Origin: Mesocentrotus franciscanus
Taxonomy: Eukaryota > Echinodermata > Echinoidea > Camarodonta > Strongylocentrotidae
Direction: 5' to 3'
Assembly: GCA_037976565.1 (NCBI GenBank)
Contig: CP137666.1
Span: 55,670,740-55,734,739, forward strand
DNA length: 64,000 bases
The first letter of the stretch is position 1; each line of letters opens with the position of its first letter. Made by a program: the position numbers and the translations under genes. This document shows, piece after piece, positions 1 to 10,216 of the stretch. The notes beneath the pieces were generated by a model. The model saw only the letters and a list, made by a program, of their open reading frames with translations. It did not search any database and was not told the origin of the DNA.

Positions 1-520
1 CCACCAAAAACAATTGGGGGCTGATGATAGCTGAGCCCCACCAAAATATGGGGGGGGGCTCAAAGATATCTGAGCCCCACCAAAATATGGGGGGTGCTCA
101 ATGATATCAGAGTCCCGCCGAAATATTTGGGGGTCTCAATGATATCCGAGATCTACCAAATATATATTTGGGGGGTCAATGATATGCGAGGTCTGATGTC
201 TGAGCCCCCTCCCCAAATTAATGTTTATAAAATGTTTATATTTGAATGGATAGTCTGTAGATTATAGGTATACATGAGTTTCATGCCTAGAATATAATGA
301 ATGGGGAGGAGGGGGTTAATGATATCCGAGCCCCGCAATAAGTATTGGGGGCGGCTCAATGATATCTGAGCCCCACTTAAAATATTGGGGCTCAATGGAA
401 TCTGAGCCCTAAGGACTCAATGATATCTAAGCCCCACCAAAAAATTGGGGGGCTCAATGATATCTGAGCCCCCCAAGATTTTTTGGGGGCTGCGCCCCCC
501 AAGCCCCCCCGGTTCCTAAG
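1..520. repeat. G-rich minisatellite, about 38-40 bp unit
   Basis: Degenerate tandem units contain CTGAGCCCCACCAAAATAT, a run of G, then GGCTCAATGATAT. They repeat from the left edge to about 215 and again from about 305 to 520, with a unique AT-rich insert between. C-runs and G-runs face each other, so each unit can fold as a hairpin. No coding potential. The array probably continues beyond the left edge. Confidence 0.8.
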
Positions 521-1350
521 CCTATGAAATGGATCAGCGTTTTAACTCCAATAATGTACAAATACGTTTAAACTTAGTAAAATTCTGTAGAAAAATAATG
601 CTACGTTTTCAATAATTTTAGTATGTGCACATATTATGTTAAGAGTTCAATATTATCTTTATGTTTCTCTTTTTTGTCTTTTATAAAATTATTAAATTGA
701 TATCAAGAATATTTTCAGTAATTCATTAATTCAAATAAAAATGTATTGGTGCCAGTAACTTTCTTTTTCAATATTTTATTGCTTCCATTAATTTTGTCAT
801 TAATTTTCGTTGTAATTATTATTATCGTCTTTTTAATAATAATAATAATTATTATTATTATCATCAACACTTTTCTCACTATTGTCGGTAGTGATATTTC
901 ATGATTCGATTTGAATGTTATATTGTAAACTGATTGTAAACTTCACCAATACCCCAATGTGGGTGACATGAGAATAAATTGTCATTGTCATTGTCAAATT
1001 GTTATCGTCATAGTTCAATGTCCTTAATTTTTACATAAATATCCTTTGTTGTGTCACAATAAATATAAAGATAATAGACGTAGCTGAAATATTGCAAGAA
1101 ATAAGTTTCGCCTAGATGACAAATTTACGCGTGCCACATTTCAGTTATGAAGAGGGGGGGGGGGGTGTGTCCGGTCGCTTTACACAAATAGTGCCTTTTC
1201 TTTTGCCTTTGCCTTTGGATCAGATTTAATGACAAAATTTATTTTACATCAAATTGCACTAACCATCTTTAATTTATTTTGTCCTTAGTGCTGATGTTCA
1301 AAATAATTTATGTTATTAAAGATTTATGACAGATTACATGTAGGACTAAA
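521..1350. other. AT-rich non-coding DNA; possible LINE tail near 900-1000
   Basis: No gene is visible. A (TAA/TTA)n stretch lies near 833-863. At about 965-1000, AATAAATTGTCATTGTCATT followed by more TTGTCA units resembles the simple-repeat 3' tail of a non-LTR retrotransposon, but no coding remnant precedes it. That identification is weak. Confidence 0.4.
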
Positions 1351-1587
1351 GGGGGAAAGTGAGGTAAGATGAGCCAGTGGGTAAATTGAGCCATGTACCC
1401 CCAAGTTGTTACTATAGGAAACTCAGGGTATGTACGAAGTGAAAACTGGTTTGCGCCCTCAGGACATTAAGGACATCAATTTACATCGCTGGAACTACCT
1501 TTGTTACATGGGGGCAGAATGATAAGAAATTTGTCGTTATTTTAGGGTTTACACAGTTTTTTTGATATTTTCTTATTATTGTAGATA

Positions 1588-2466
1588 TTATACAAATAAC
1601 GCACGGTAGCGAGTGCATTCAGGGCCAAATAATGCACGATGTGGGAGAAGAGCCCCTGGATATACCAGCTGATGTGCATTGTTTGTTTGATACAACTTCC
1701 CCCTCCTACTGAGCTGCCCCCACCCCAAAGCCAATGAATAAATAATTGAATTGTATTCTTACCTTCACGCTCACGCTTCGGTCTCTCAACCTTGACTAAA
1801 AAGTGATCCAAAAAGTTGCAAAGTTAAGTCTATCCAATTAGTACGCGCATATCTATAACGCGTATGAGAACCTGCGCACTTTGCGCGCACTCTATTGTGA
1901 CGTAATATTCACACCCAAGGCACACTTTTCTGGTTATCCGAGCATCATTGCGCGTACACCTCACGCAAACTTTGACACGCGACCATAGTATACAAATAAC
2001 GCACGGTAGCGATTGCATTCAGGGCCAAATAATGCACGATGTGGGAGAAGAGCCCCTGGATATACCGCACCGAGGTCCGCAGGACCGAGTGCGGTATATC
2101 CAGGTGGCGAGTCGAGCACAGAGTGCATTATTTCGGCCCACAAATGCACGAGCAAACGTGCATTGTTTGTTTTATACAACTTCCCCTCCTACTGAGCTGC
2201 CCCCAAGCCAATGAATAAATAATTGAATTGTATTCTTACCTTTACGCTCACGCTTCGGTCTCTCAACCGTTGACTAAAAGTGATCCAAAAAGTTGCAAAT
2301 TTAAGTCTATCCAATTAGTACGCGCATATCTATAACGCGTATGAGAACCTGCGCACTTTGCGCGTACTCTATTGTGACGTAATAATCACACCCAAGGCAC
2401 ATTTTATTTGGTTATCCGAGCATCATTGCGCGTACACCTCACGCAAACTTTGACACGCGACCATAG
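1588..2466. repeat. Direct duplication of about 400-480 bp inside the TIR element
   Basis: Copy 1 (about 1588-1987) and copy 2 (about 1988-2466) both begin with TACAAATAACGCACGGTAGC and end near GACACGCGACCATAG. They match closely along their length. Copy 2 has an extra block of roughly 90 bp (about 2066-2155) that forms the right arm of a foldback. Copy 1 lacks it and joins directly at ATACCAGCTGATG. Confidence 0.85.
2023..2142. repeat. Foldback hairpin with a strong core at 2055-2104
   Basis: The core has arms CCTGGATATACCGCAC and GTGCGGTATATCCAGG, plus an inner GGTCC/GGACC pair around GCA. The outer arms GGGCCAAATAATGCAC and GTGCATTATTTCGGCCC pair with one extra base. Short spurious reading frames across the region are by-products of the repeat. 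Confidence 0.8.
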
Positions 2467-2498
2467 AGATATATACTTAATAAGTATATATCTCTATG
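2462..2498. repeat. Perfect palindrome, 18-bp arms with 1-nt centre
   Basis: The arms CATAGAGATATATACTTA and TAAGTATATATCTCTATG are exact inverse complements around a single A. It sits exactly at the end of copy 2 of the internal duplication. Confidence 0.9.
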
Positions 2499-3240
2499 CA
2501 CGCGACCCATTGCCACTCGCATTGGTGACGTACCTCAAAATTGCTTGTTGTGAATGGATGCTATATATAGATTCAAGCGGATTTTTGTGTAAAAACCTTT
2601 GAGCCTCATTGAACTGTAAAAAAGGTTTTCAAAATGGCATGTGTGGGGTAAGATGGGACTTTCCGTTGGGGCAAGTTGAGCTCTGGCTTAACCATTGTGT
2701 GGCTCATCTTACCCTGTGTGAATCATTGTGTACTTTTTAAAACATTTAAGTTAAAAAGGAAGAAATGATAATTGCCAGCAATACATGCCTTGATGTACAT
2801 GTAATAAGTACATGTATAAGTATAGGCTTATAAGTATAAGTATAATCATTAATATCCATATCCGGAAATTCGATGTTATTCTATTAATTTCATTTCAGAT
2901 GCCAAATGAGTTGCCTCACAGATGAATATAGATGAAATGAGAGAATGGTAGTTGTACTACATTACTGTAAACTATAACTGTAGTATACCTATCTATTGGT
3001 AGTACGGGGCCAAAATGTAAAAATTAGCTCATCTTACCTCACTTTCCCCTATATACTTCTTGAAATTACTGTTTAAAATCTTTCCTGTCCAGACATAAAT
3101 GTCACAATCGGTGGAAAGAAAGTTGAACAGGTTGAACAATTTTATTGTTTACGTACGGCTTGGGAGTGTTAACTCTAGTGATTGATACAACACCAAAAAG
3201 TTCCAATTCGCACAGCACTATAGCCAAGAGTGCATTATCA

Positions 3241-3436
3241 GGCGCGGATCCAGGATTTCTTAGACGGGGGGCACATTTTTGAAATTTGAAAATCGCGTCG
3301 GTCGAAAATTCACTCAGTGGGGGGGGGGGGAATGAGCATTAATTTTATTTTATTTTGCTCCCGAAAATTCGTAGTGAGCACTAATTTGTTTTGGGGGCGG
3401 GGGCACGTGCCCCCTGTGCCCCCTGGATCCGCCAAT
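3241..3436. mobile_element. MITE-like element, about 196 bp
   Basis: The left end GGCGCGGATCCAGG and right end CCTGGATCCGCC are near-perfect inverted repeats, followed inward by complementary GGGGGGCAC / GTGCCCCC blocks. No coding sequence. A related truncated end (GGCAGATCCAGGG) appears near 34055. Confidence 0.65.
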
Positions 3437-3519
3437 GATTATAAGTGCAGTATATAGGGCAGGCCCGTCGAAGACGACGTATACGGGTGGTATACGGGAT
3501 CATTGACCGTACCACTTTT

Positions 3520-3645
3520 CAGCCTAAAAAAAAGGAGGAAAAAAAAAAGAGAGAGATAGAGAGGGAGAAGAAAAGAGAAGAGAAAAGGAAAGATATAGAG
3601 AGGGAGGAGAAAAGAGAAGAGAAACGGAGTAAAGAAGATGGGAGG
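3520..3645 (+). repeat. Polypurine (GA/GGAA) tract
   Basis: Nearly uninterrupted A/G sequence on the plus strand. The Lys/Glu/Arg-rich frame on one strand and Ser/Leu/Phe-rich frame on the other are low-complexity by-products. An imperfect (GATA)n microsatellite follows at about 3710-3730. Confidence 0.85.
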
Positions 3646-3950
3646 ATGATCGTAGGCTCATCTAAGTGACTTTGCCTTGTTTGCATTATTATGAAAAGCA
3701 TTATCACATTGATAGATAGATAGACAGATAATGGTTTTATTGAGATATAAAGAATAACAATGCGTCGCGGCCTAAATGTAAAATAGAATATATAAAATCA
3801 TTCATAGCAAAATAATGACGTCAAAATTAACGATTAACGAGTAAGATGTATAAAATAATATTTAACTTTAAACTTCGTATTTCTTTTTTGATCTCCCTAA
3901 ATCATTTTATATTAAATGAGATAAAGAAAAGTGAAGAAGAACATGATGAT
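3646..3950. other. AT-rich spacer, no gene seen
   Basis: TGGTTTTATTGAGATATAAA near 3732 resembles a reversed LINE 3' tail but cannot be assigned. Nothing else is recognised. Confidence 0.35.
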
Positions 3951-4525
3951 GGTGTAGAGTAAAGACAGAAAAGAAAAGAGGATGGCAAGATGGTAAGATT
4001 AAGAAGAAAATGAAGAGGAAGAAGAGAGGAAGAGAAGAAGAAAAGGAAAAAGTAGAAGAGGAGGAGGAAGAAGAAGAAGAAGAAGATTCAAGTGCATGGG
4101 GATAGTAAGAGGAGACGGAGGGTAGTGTGAATAGTAACAGTATCGCAAGGTATCAATATCCAACCATTTCACATTATACAAACTACAAATGATAGAGGCG
4201 AAATTATGTAGAAAACAAATACTAATATAACAAATTGTACAAATGAAAAATATACTATAGGTAATAGCTACTCAAAGTAAAAGGCATACTGACTTATCCA
4301 GACTATAAAAGGGAATTATTAGAACAAGTACAAGTAATAGAAGAAGAAGAAAGAGGGAAAAGAGGATTGTTAGAAAACGAATGAGAAGAAAGGAGAAGTG
4401 CGAGATAAAGAAGGAGGTGGAGAAGTAGAAGTGGTAGAGGAAGAGGAGACAACTGTGACATTGGCCATGAAAGATAATTTCAGTCAATTAAAAATAAATG
4501 GTTAACTCAGATTTAAATGATAAAA

Positions 4526-4562
<37 letters not shown>

Positions 4563-5100
4563 AAGAAGGAAAAGGAAAGAGGAGAGAAAGGGAAAGAAAG
4601 AAGATGAAGCAGAAAAGAAAAGAAGGGGGATATCAGGTGCGATTTTCCCCGCCAACAAGGTGTGGCTCTCCCCCCCGCCAAAAAAAGGGGGAAGGGAAAG
4701 GGAAAGAGGAGAGCTAAAAGGGAACAAAAAAAGGAAGAAGAAAAGAAAAGGATGAAAAGAAGGGGAGATCAGTTGCGATTAATTTGGCCAACAACGTGTG
4801 GATCGGGGGGATCGAAAGGCCTCCCCCAGCAAACTTAAACGAGAGAGAAGGAAGGGAAGGGAAAGGGAAGAGGAGAGAAAGGCAAAGGAAGAAAAAAGAG
4901 GAAGAAGAAAGGTGGGGGAGATCAGTTGAGATTTTCCCCGCCAACAAGGTGTGGGTCGGGGGGGCGAAAGGCCCTTGCCCTCCCCCCCCCCTCGGTAAAA
5001 GAGAGAGAGAGCGAGAAGGAAGGGAAGGGAAAGGGAAAGAAATAAATATAGAGGAAGAAGAAAAGAAAAGGGGGAAAATAAGGAAAGATCAGTTGCGATT
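3951..5100 (+). repeat. Purine-rich region with about 140-165 bp tandem units
   Basis: The plus strand is dominated by GAA, GGAA and GA repeats: (GAAGAA)n at 4010-4085 and (GA)n at 4528-4558. From about 4632 a longer unit repeats. The marker GATCAGTTGCGATTTT, or a close variant, occurs near 4632, 4767, 4919 and 5087, each of the first three followed by GCCAACAA-GTGTGG and a G/C block. The ORFs seen here are low-complexity. Confidence 0.75.
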
Positions 5101-5780
5101 TTTATCGCTTCTTCTATCATCATTGTACAACTATCATTGTACAAAATATGTATTTATTTATTTATTCCTGTTTGATAACAATTATATAGTTACTATGAAA
5201 ATAAACTCATAACAGCAACAAAACAAAATGCAGAAGAAAACTATAATTTTGCAGGCAGAAAGAAACGCAAATTGATCATGCATTTGCATGTAAGAGTATC
5301 ATTAGAACTATTCACATTGTTTTAATACATTTTGTGAAATAGCCTTCGGAACTTTTTTGTGCATTTGTATGAAAGAAAGCGTTTGGAACTTATAATGCGC
5401 ATGATGCAATTTCAGGTGCAATCTACTGCAGTTGCCCCCAAATAGAATTTAAGCATGGTTTATTTCTAATTGGATACTATAATTTACTATAATTAATTAT
5501 AATTTACAAATTTTGCTGAAAATGACATAATTTTCCTGGATTTTTCCTCACTTTTTAGTAAATTATAATTTTTATGCTTTTGTTGGAAAATGACAAATTC
5601 CCAAATTCACAATCAGGCAAGAAATATGCTTATTTAGAGGCGTACATGTCAGGGCGCAGAACGGCGGGGCTCGGGGCTCGAGCCCCCTTTTTGAAAAAGT
5701 ATATTGAAGAGAAATAGAAAGAAAGAGAGAAAAAAAGAAAGAATAGTGACCTGCCAGTGTCACAAAATAATGAGGTATCA
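5101..5780. other. AT-rich non-coding stretch
   Basis: No gene or clear element. A short block near 5640-5695 (CAGGGCGCAGAACGGCGGGG then GCTCGAGCCCCC) resembles the G/C-rich repeat debris common in this window. Confidence 0.4.
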
Positions 5781-5784
5781 AAAT

Positions 5785-6720
5785 ATGCTCATCTGACCGT
5801 GATTTAATACCTAAAACCCGTGAGTTTACGCGGGCTCTGCCCCCTGGATTCCACCTAGGGCCCTAAGGCGGGCCCTTGGATGATAATCTGACCGTAATTT
5901 AATGCATAAAACCCCTGAGCTTCCGGGGGCTCCGCCCCCTGGAGCCCACGCCAATTAATGACTTGCCAGTGTCACAGAATTTAAGGTATCAAAATAAGCT
6001 CATCTGACCGTAATTATATGCCTAAAACCCCTGAGCTTCCGGGGGCTATGTCCCCTGGACCCCACCTAGGCCCTAAGGCGGGCCCCTGGATGCTCATCTG
6101 ACCGTAATTTAATGCTTAAAACCCCTGAGCTCCAAGGGGCTCCGCCCCCTGGACCCCACGCAAATAAGTGACATGCCAGTGTCAAAAATACGGTATCAAA
6201 ATATGCTCATCTGACCGTGATTCAATGCCTAAAACCCGGCTGAGCTTCCGGGGGCTGTGCCCCCTGGACCCCATCAAGGGCCCTAAGGCGGGCCCCTGCA
6301 TGGATGCTCATCATCAGACCGTATTTTAATGCTTAAAACAACTGAGCTTTTGGGGGCTCCGCTCACTGGACCCCAAGCCAATTAGTGACCTGCCAGTGTC
6401 AGAAATAACGTAACAAAATATGCTCATCTGACCGTGATTCAATGCCTAATTCCCGGCTGAGCTTCCGGGGGCTGTGCCCCCTGGACCCCATCAAGGGCCC
6501 TAAGGTGGGCCCCTGGATGCTCATCATCAGACCGTATTTTAATGCTTAAAACCCTGAGCTTCTGGGGGCTCCGCCCTGAACCCCAAGACAATTAGTGCAT
6601 GACCTGCCAGTGTCACAAATAAGGTATCAAAATATGCTCACCTGACCGTAATAATATTGATTGCCTAAAATGAACCCCTGAGCTTCTGGGGCTCCGCCCT
6701 TGACCCCGCCGGGTTTGCCC
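5785..6720. repeat. Dimeric satellite, about 210-bp higher-order unit
   Basis: The marker CTCATCTGACCGT or a close variant recurs at about 5791, 5885, 6002, 6092, 6205, 6316, 6421, 6526 and 6640. Two half-units alternate: one carries TGACCTGCCAGTGTCACAAA and GGTATCAAAATA, the other carries CCCTAAGGCGGGCCCCTGGA. Both share CTGAGCTTCCGGGGGCTCCG, then CCCCCTGGA, which can fold as a GC-rich hairpin. The dimer period runs from about 203 to 219 bp. Confidence 0.85.
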
Positions 6721-8355
6721 TCACCCACGCCAATTTACGCTCCCTTACTTCGCACGCTACGCTCTACCTGATCGTAACTGATCGTAAATACTTAAGCCCC
6801 CCACTTTGAAAACGTTCTGCCGGGCCTGCATGTAACATGTAAGAATAGTGGTAATGCGGATTTTTTTCTTTTCTTCTGTCCCCAAACGTTTTTGCTCATT
6901 CAGCAACTGAATTTCCACTATAGTATCAACTTACCATGGAAATTGTCATTTCATTTGTCAAAATGCAAGAGCTTCAAGAGGGCTTCGCCGCCCACGAGGG
7001 CTCTGCCCCTTCGAACCCGACCCCACTGAAAACGTACAGCAAAAGGCTTAACCTAAATTGGCATTTTGGAAACGTGGCTGTGGAGAAGAGTGGAATAAAT
7101 TAGATGGAGGGGCAGGATCACCAATGAAAAAGTACTGGTTAGAGTAAATGCCGGAGTAAATGAGAAAAGGAACTAATAATAATGAGAAAAACAATCTGGA
7201 GGCGGAAGAAAACCTGGAAGGCCATGGGAGGATAACATGCTTAGATACATCTTAGAAGGGAAGATATAGATGGTAAACGTGGAAGAGGTAAACCAAGAAT
7301 TGGGATGGTGTCAGACTTGATAGTGGCAGATCATGACATACTAATGTCATTCACTGTAGAGACTTGCGTTTTACACGTACGAACAACTCACGAACAGACA
7401 AATGATTTAGATATATTTTGAGTGAAAAAGAGATTGATTGAGAAAGAACTGGCACCTGTATGGAAGAAGACCTGAGAAACAGAGCTCTTTACCTTTTCCA
7501 CTGGTCAGCTCAAAATTTCTGAAAGAAAGCTAACTTCACGTCAATATCACGAGTTGTATTATAATAAATGCGAATTCGTTGCCAAGTTGCGCATTCACGG
7601 GGCTAGACGTAGCAATTAATTAATTAATAAATAGCAATATGAGAGTGCATAATAGTTTGAAACTTTATAAATTATGTTGATGACGTTAAGTTCACTGAAA
7701 TCTGTTATGCATAATAATTGTGGTTTCGTGTGAAGATTTTGATGTTTCTAGAAATAGATCTACTATATGTTTTTAATTATTTTTAAAACATAAGCGCATG
7801 TACACCTATAAAAAGTATCGTATCCACATGTAGAATGCATGGCCCTGGGAAGCGGGGGTGCTGGTGGTGCTGGGGGTGCTGAAGCACCCCGTGAATTTTT
7901 CAGGGGGTGCGCAGCACCCCCTGCAAATTTTTTTTGTATGATATATTTAATGTATATCATTATGCTTCGTTTACGAAATTGTCACACAGCCGACAGCCAC
8001 AAATAACGCTTTTTTTTCTTTTTCTTTTTTTCTTCTTTATTTTAAAACTTTCTTTCACAAAATCCTATAACACGTATCACTAGCTGGCACGCGACCCAAT
8101 AATACTCGCGACAAGGGCATACCATATATTTTTATGTAACAAGTCAAAGATGTATATAGCACACGTTAATAATTTTCTTTAAAAATGTGGAATAGGGGAA
8201 ATTCGACAACATTAATAAAATAATAATCGGCTCCGATCATAGTCAGCATGCTGCATGCAAGCAAAAAAGTGTTAAATTGTTTCCAGGTTCACAGACGGCC
8301 CAGCTGCCCCATAAACCAAACGGACATAAGAAATGGTGAAGTATGTTATTACATT
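6721..8355. other. Non-coding DNA with repeat fragments
   Basis: No gene seen. At 7851-7925 a palindromic GGGGGTGCTGGTGG... GCACCCCCTG block looks like part of another G/C-rich element family. Around 6990-7020 a similar GAGGGCTTCGCCGCCC block occurs. The remainder is AT-rich with poly-T tracts (8010-8045). Confidence 0.4.
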
Positions 8356-8359
8356 ATAT

Positions 8360-8786
8360 CGGGTGGCCCCAACAAATCGGAATACATGTAGTTGACGTTT
8401 TAGGAATTTGCTCTGATCAACAGTTATCTTTTTTCACCTTGCTGGATAGAACAACTTTTCAACACCTTTTCAACACCAAGATCATTACATTTGGTTGAAA
8501 ACTTATTATTTTACGAATAATTTCTTATGGACTGTCATTTTCGAGATTTGCCGTTGATTTGTCATCGTGCTTCGAAACTCTAGAAATCGGGCAAATTCCG
8601 AAAATGACAGTCCATTAGTAATTACTCATAAAATAAAAATTTCTCAACAAAATTTGACGATCTTGGTGTTATTATAATGGGGAAAGGTGCTCTATCAAGC
8701 AAGGTGAATAGGTTAAAGGATGATTATAGCTAAGTCTTGAAAAATCGCCTGTATCGATTGTTCGTTTTTTTTTGTGGGCCACCCGG
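8360..8786. mobile_element. Foldback MITE, about 427 bp, with TATA flanks
   Basis: The ends CGGGTGGCCC(C)AACAAA (left) and TTTGTGGGCCACCCGG (right) are inverted repeats. TATA lies on both outer sides and may be the target-site duplication. Internally, TCACCTTGCT... and AGCAAGGTGA, and GACTGTCATTTTCG and CGAAAATGACAGTC, pair symmetrically, so nearly the whole element folds back. No coding capacity. Confidence 0.8.
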
Positions 8787-10216
8787 TATAATGATGCATA
8801 ATTTCTGGGTTATTCGTTACCGTACACTCATTCGAAGAGAATTGTTTATTAACTTTTTGTATTCATCATATACATTTTCATGAAGGTTTCACACAATGAA
8901 ACAGTATTGTTACCCCCAAAAAGGGTTATTTGTGAGGAATATAATGACATAACCGAAGCATGTTTTAGTATTTGTTTGTACATGTCAGGTGCTACTAAGT
9001 CATAAATATTATGTTAACTGATACTTCGCTTATCTATTTCATTATTTTTCCTCACAAATTACATGTATTAACTTTTCAGTACATAGTTTTCACTGTTGAA
9101 ACATTCAGGACGATTTCTTTGATGAATGCAATGAGTGGCATAAACAGAATTTCGCCTCGTCACGCAAAACGAGACAGAACTCTTCATTTATAAAATCAAA
9201 TTAATATGATTTAATTTCAAGGAGCAACATCAATAGTAATCATTTCAGTTTAACATGTTGCCAAATACACATACTTGCTTTTTGAGCAAGGCCTTGTGAA
9301 AGTTCATATCATGTTTATATATTTTTTTCTGCTTGTACCATGTTTTAAATTAATACACAGACTGTATTACATCTTTGATTTTCTCTTGTAAGATCCAACT
9401 GAAGGGCATGAAGGAATATCCAGTGGAAATTATTCCAAGCAGTGGCACCAAATATGATATTATGAACTTACTTACATCTAGATGAATATTTCTTCTCCAG
9501 AACTAAACTACATTTCATATCATTGCTGGTCTGTAAATGAATGCTCGAAGATGATTAAATGCCTACAAGAATACAAGATGTAATAAAAGGCCAATAAATC
9601 AACTCAGTAGTAAGATATGGGAGAGAGGCATCCACTTTCTTACTCTCTCGCAAACTCTTAACTCCCTGAGATTCATGCCATGGGCAACTGAGTTTGAATA
9701 ATCAAAATATTGTGCATCAATCTTTGACGTAACATCTTAAACATTTTGTTGAATTATATATAAATTATGCAGTGTTGTTTGAATGGAAAGATAAACACCT
9801 ACACAGTGAAACATTGCTGAAGTAAAATGTATCTTTCTGAACATTTTGAGAATTGAGAACTTGGTAAACTATATATTATAGTTACAAACGTTGTTCAGGC
9901 TCAGCCTCATAATACCCTGCCGCGCAGACAGATGATTATTATTTTATTTAAAGGCGAAGACTGATTGCTGAAATAAAGTTGAAGCTATGTTTAAGCTGGT
10001 ACTATTTCATAAAGGTCAGATAAGTTGTATTCATTGTGTTCCTGTCTTTTAGTGATTGTGAAGTGGTGATCACATTAAGCTAATAGATGTAGAAAAAATA
10101 AATTTCTTAAATTGCCAAGGAAACCATGGATAAATGGATAATTTGGATACATGCAAATTATGGTAAGACGATATTGGGCAGGAAGGTCACCTTGCTACAA
10201 GTTCTGTAAACTATTC
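8787..10216. other. AT-rich non-coding DNA, nothing recognised
   Basis: No exon-like reading frame, element end or RNA gene can be supported in this stretch. Confidence 0.4.

Larger units (their letters stand above)
1351..3050. mobile_element. 1.7 kb non-autonomous DNA element with TIRs
   Basis: The left end at 1351-1374 (GGGGGAAAGTGAGGTAAGAT then GAGC) is matched by its inverse complement at 3027-3050, 23 of 24 bases. Internal sub-terminal copies of the GTAAGATG / CATCTTAC motif sit near 2648 and 2704. No transposase reading frame is present, so the element is non-autonomous or a composite. It contains the 1588-2466 direct duplication, a foldback at 2023-2142 and a palindrome at 2462-2498. 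The superfamily was not identified. Confidence 0.7.

Noticed and set aside
4784..5212. 142-codon Lys/Glu/Arg-rich frame, and opposite Ser/Leu/Phe frames across 3.5-5.1 kb
   Set aside because: Low-complexity translation of polypurine and tandem repeats.
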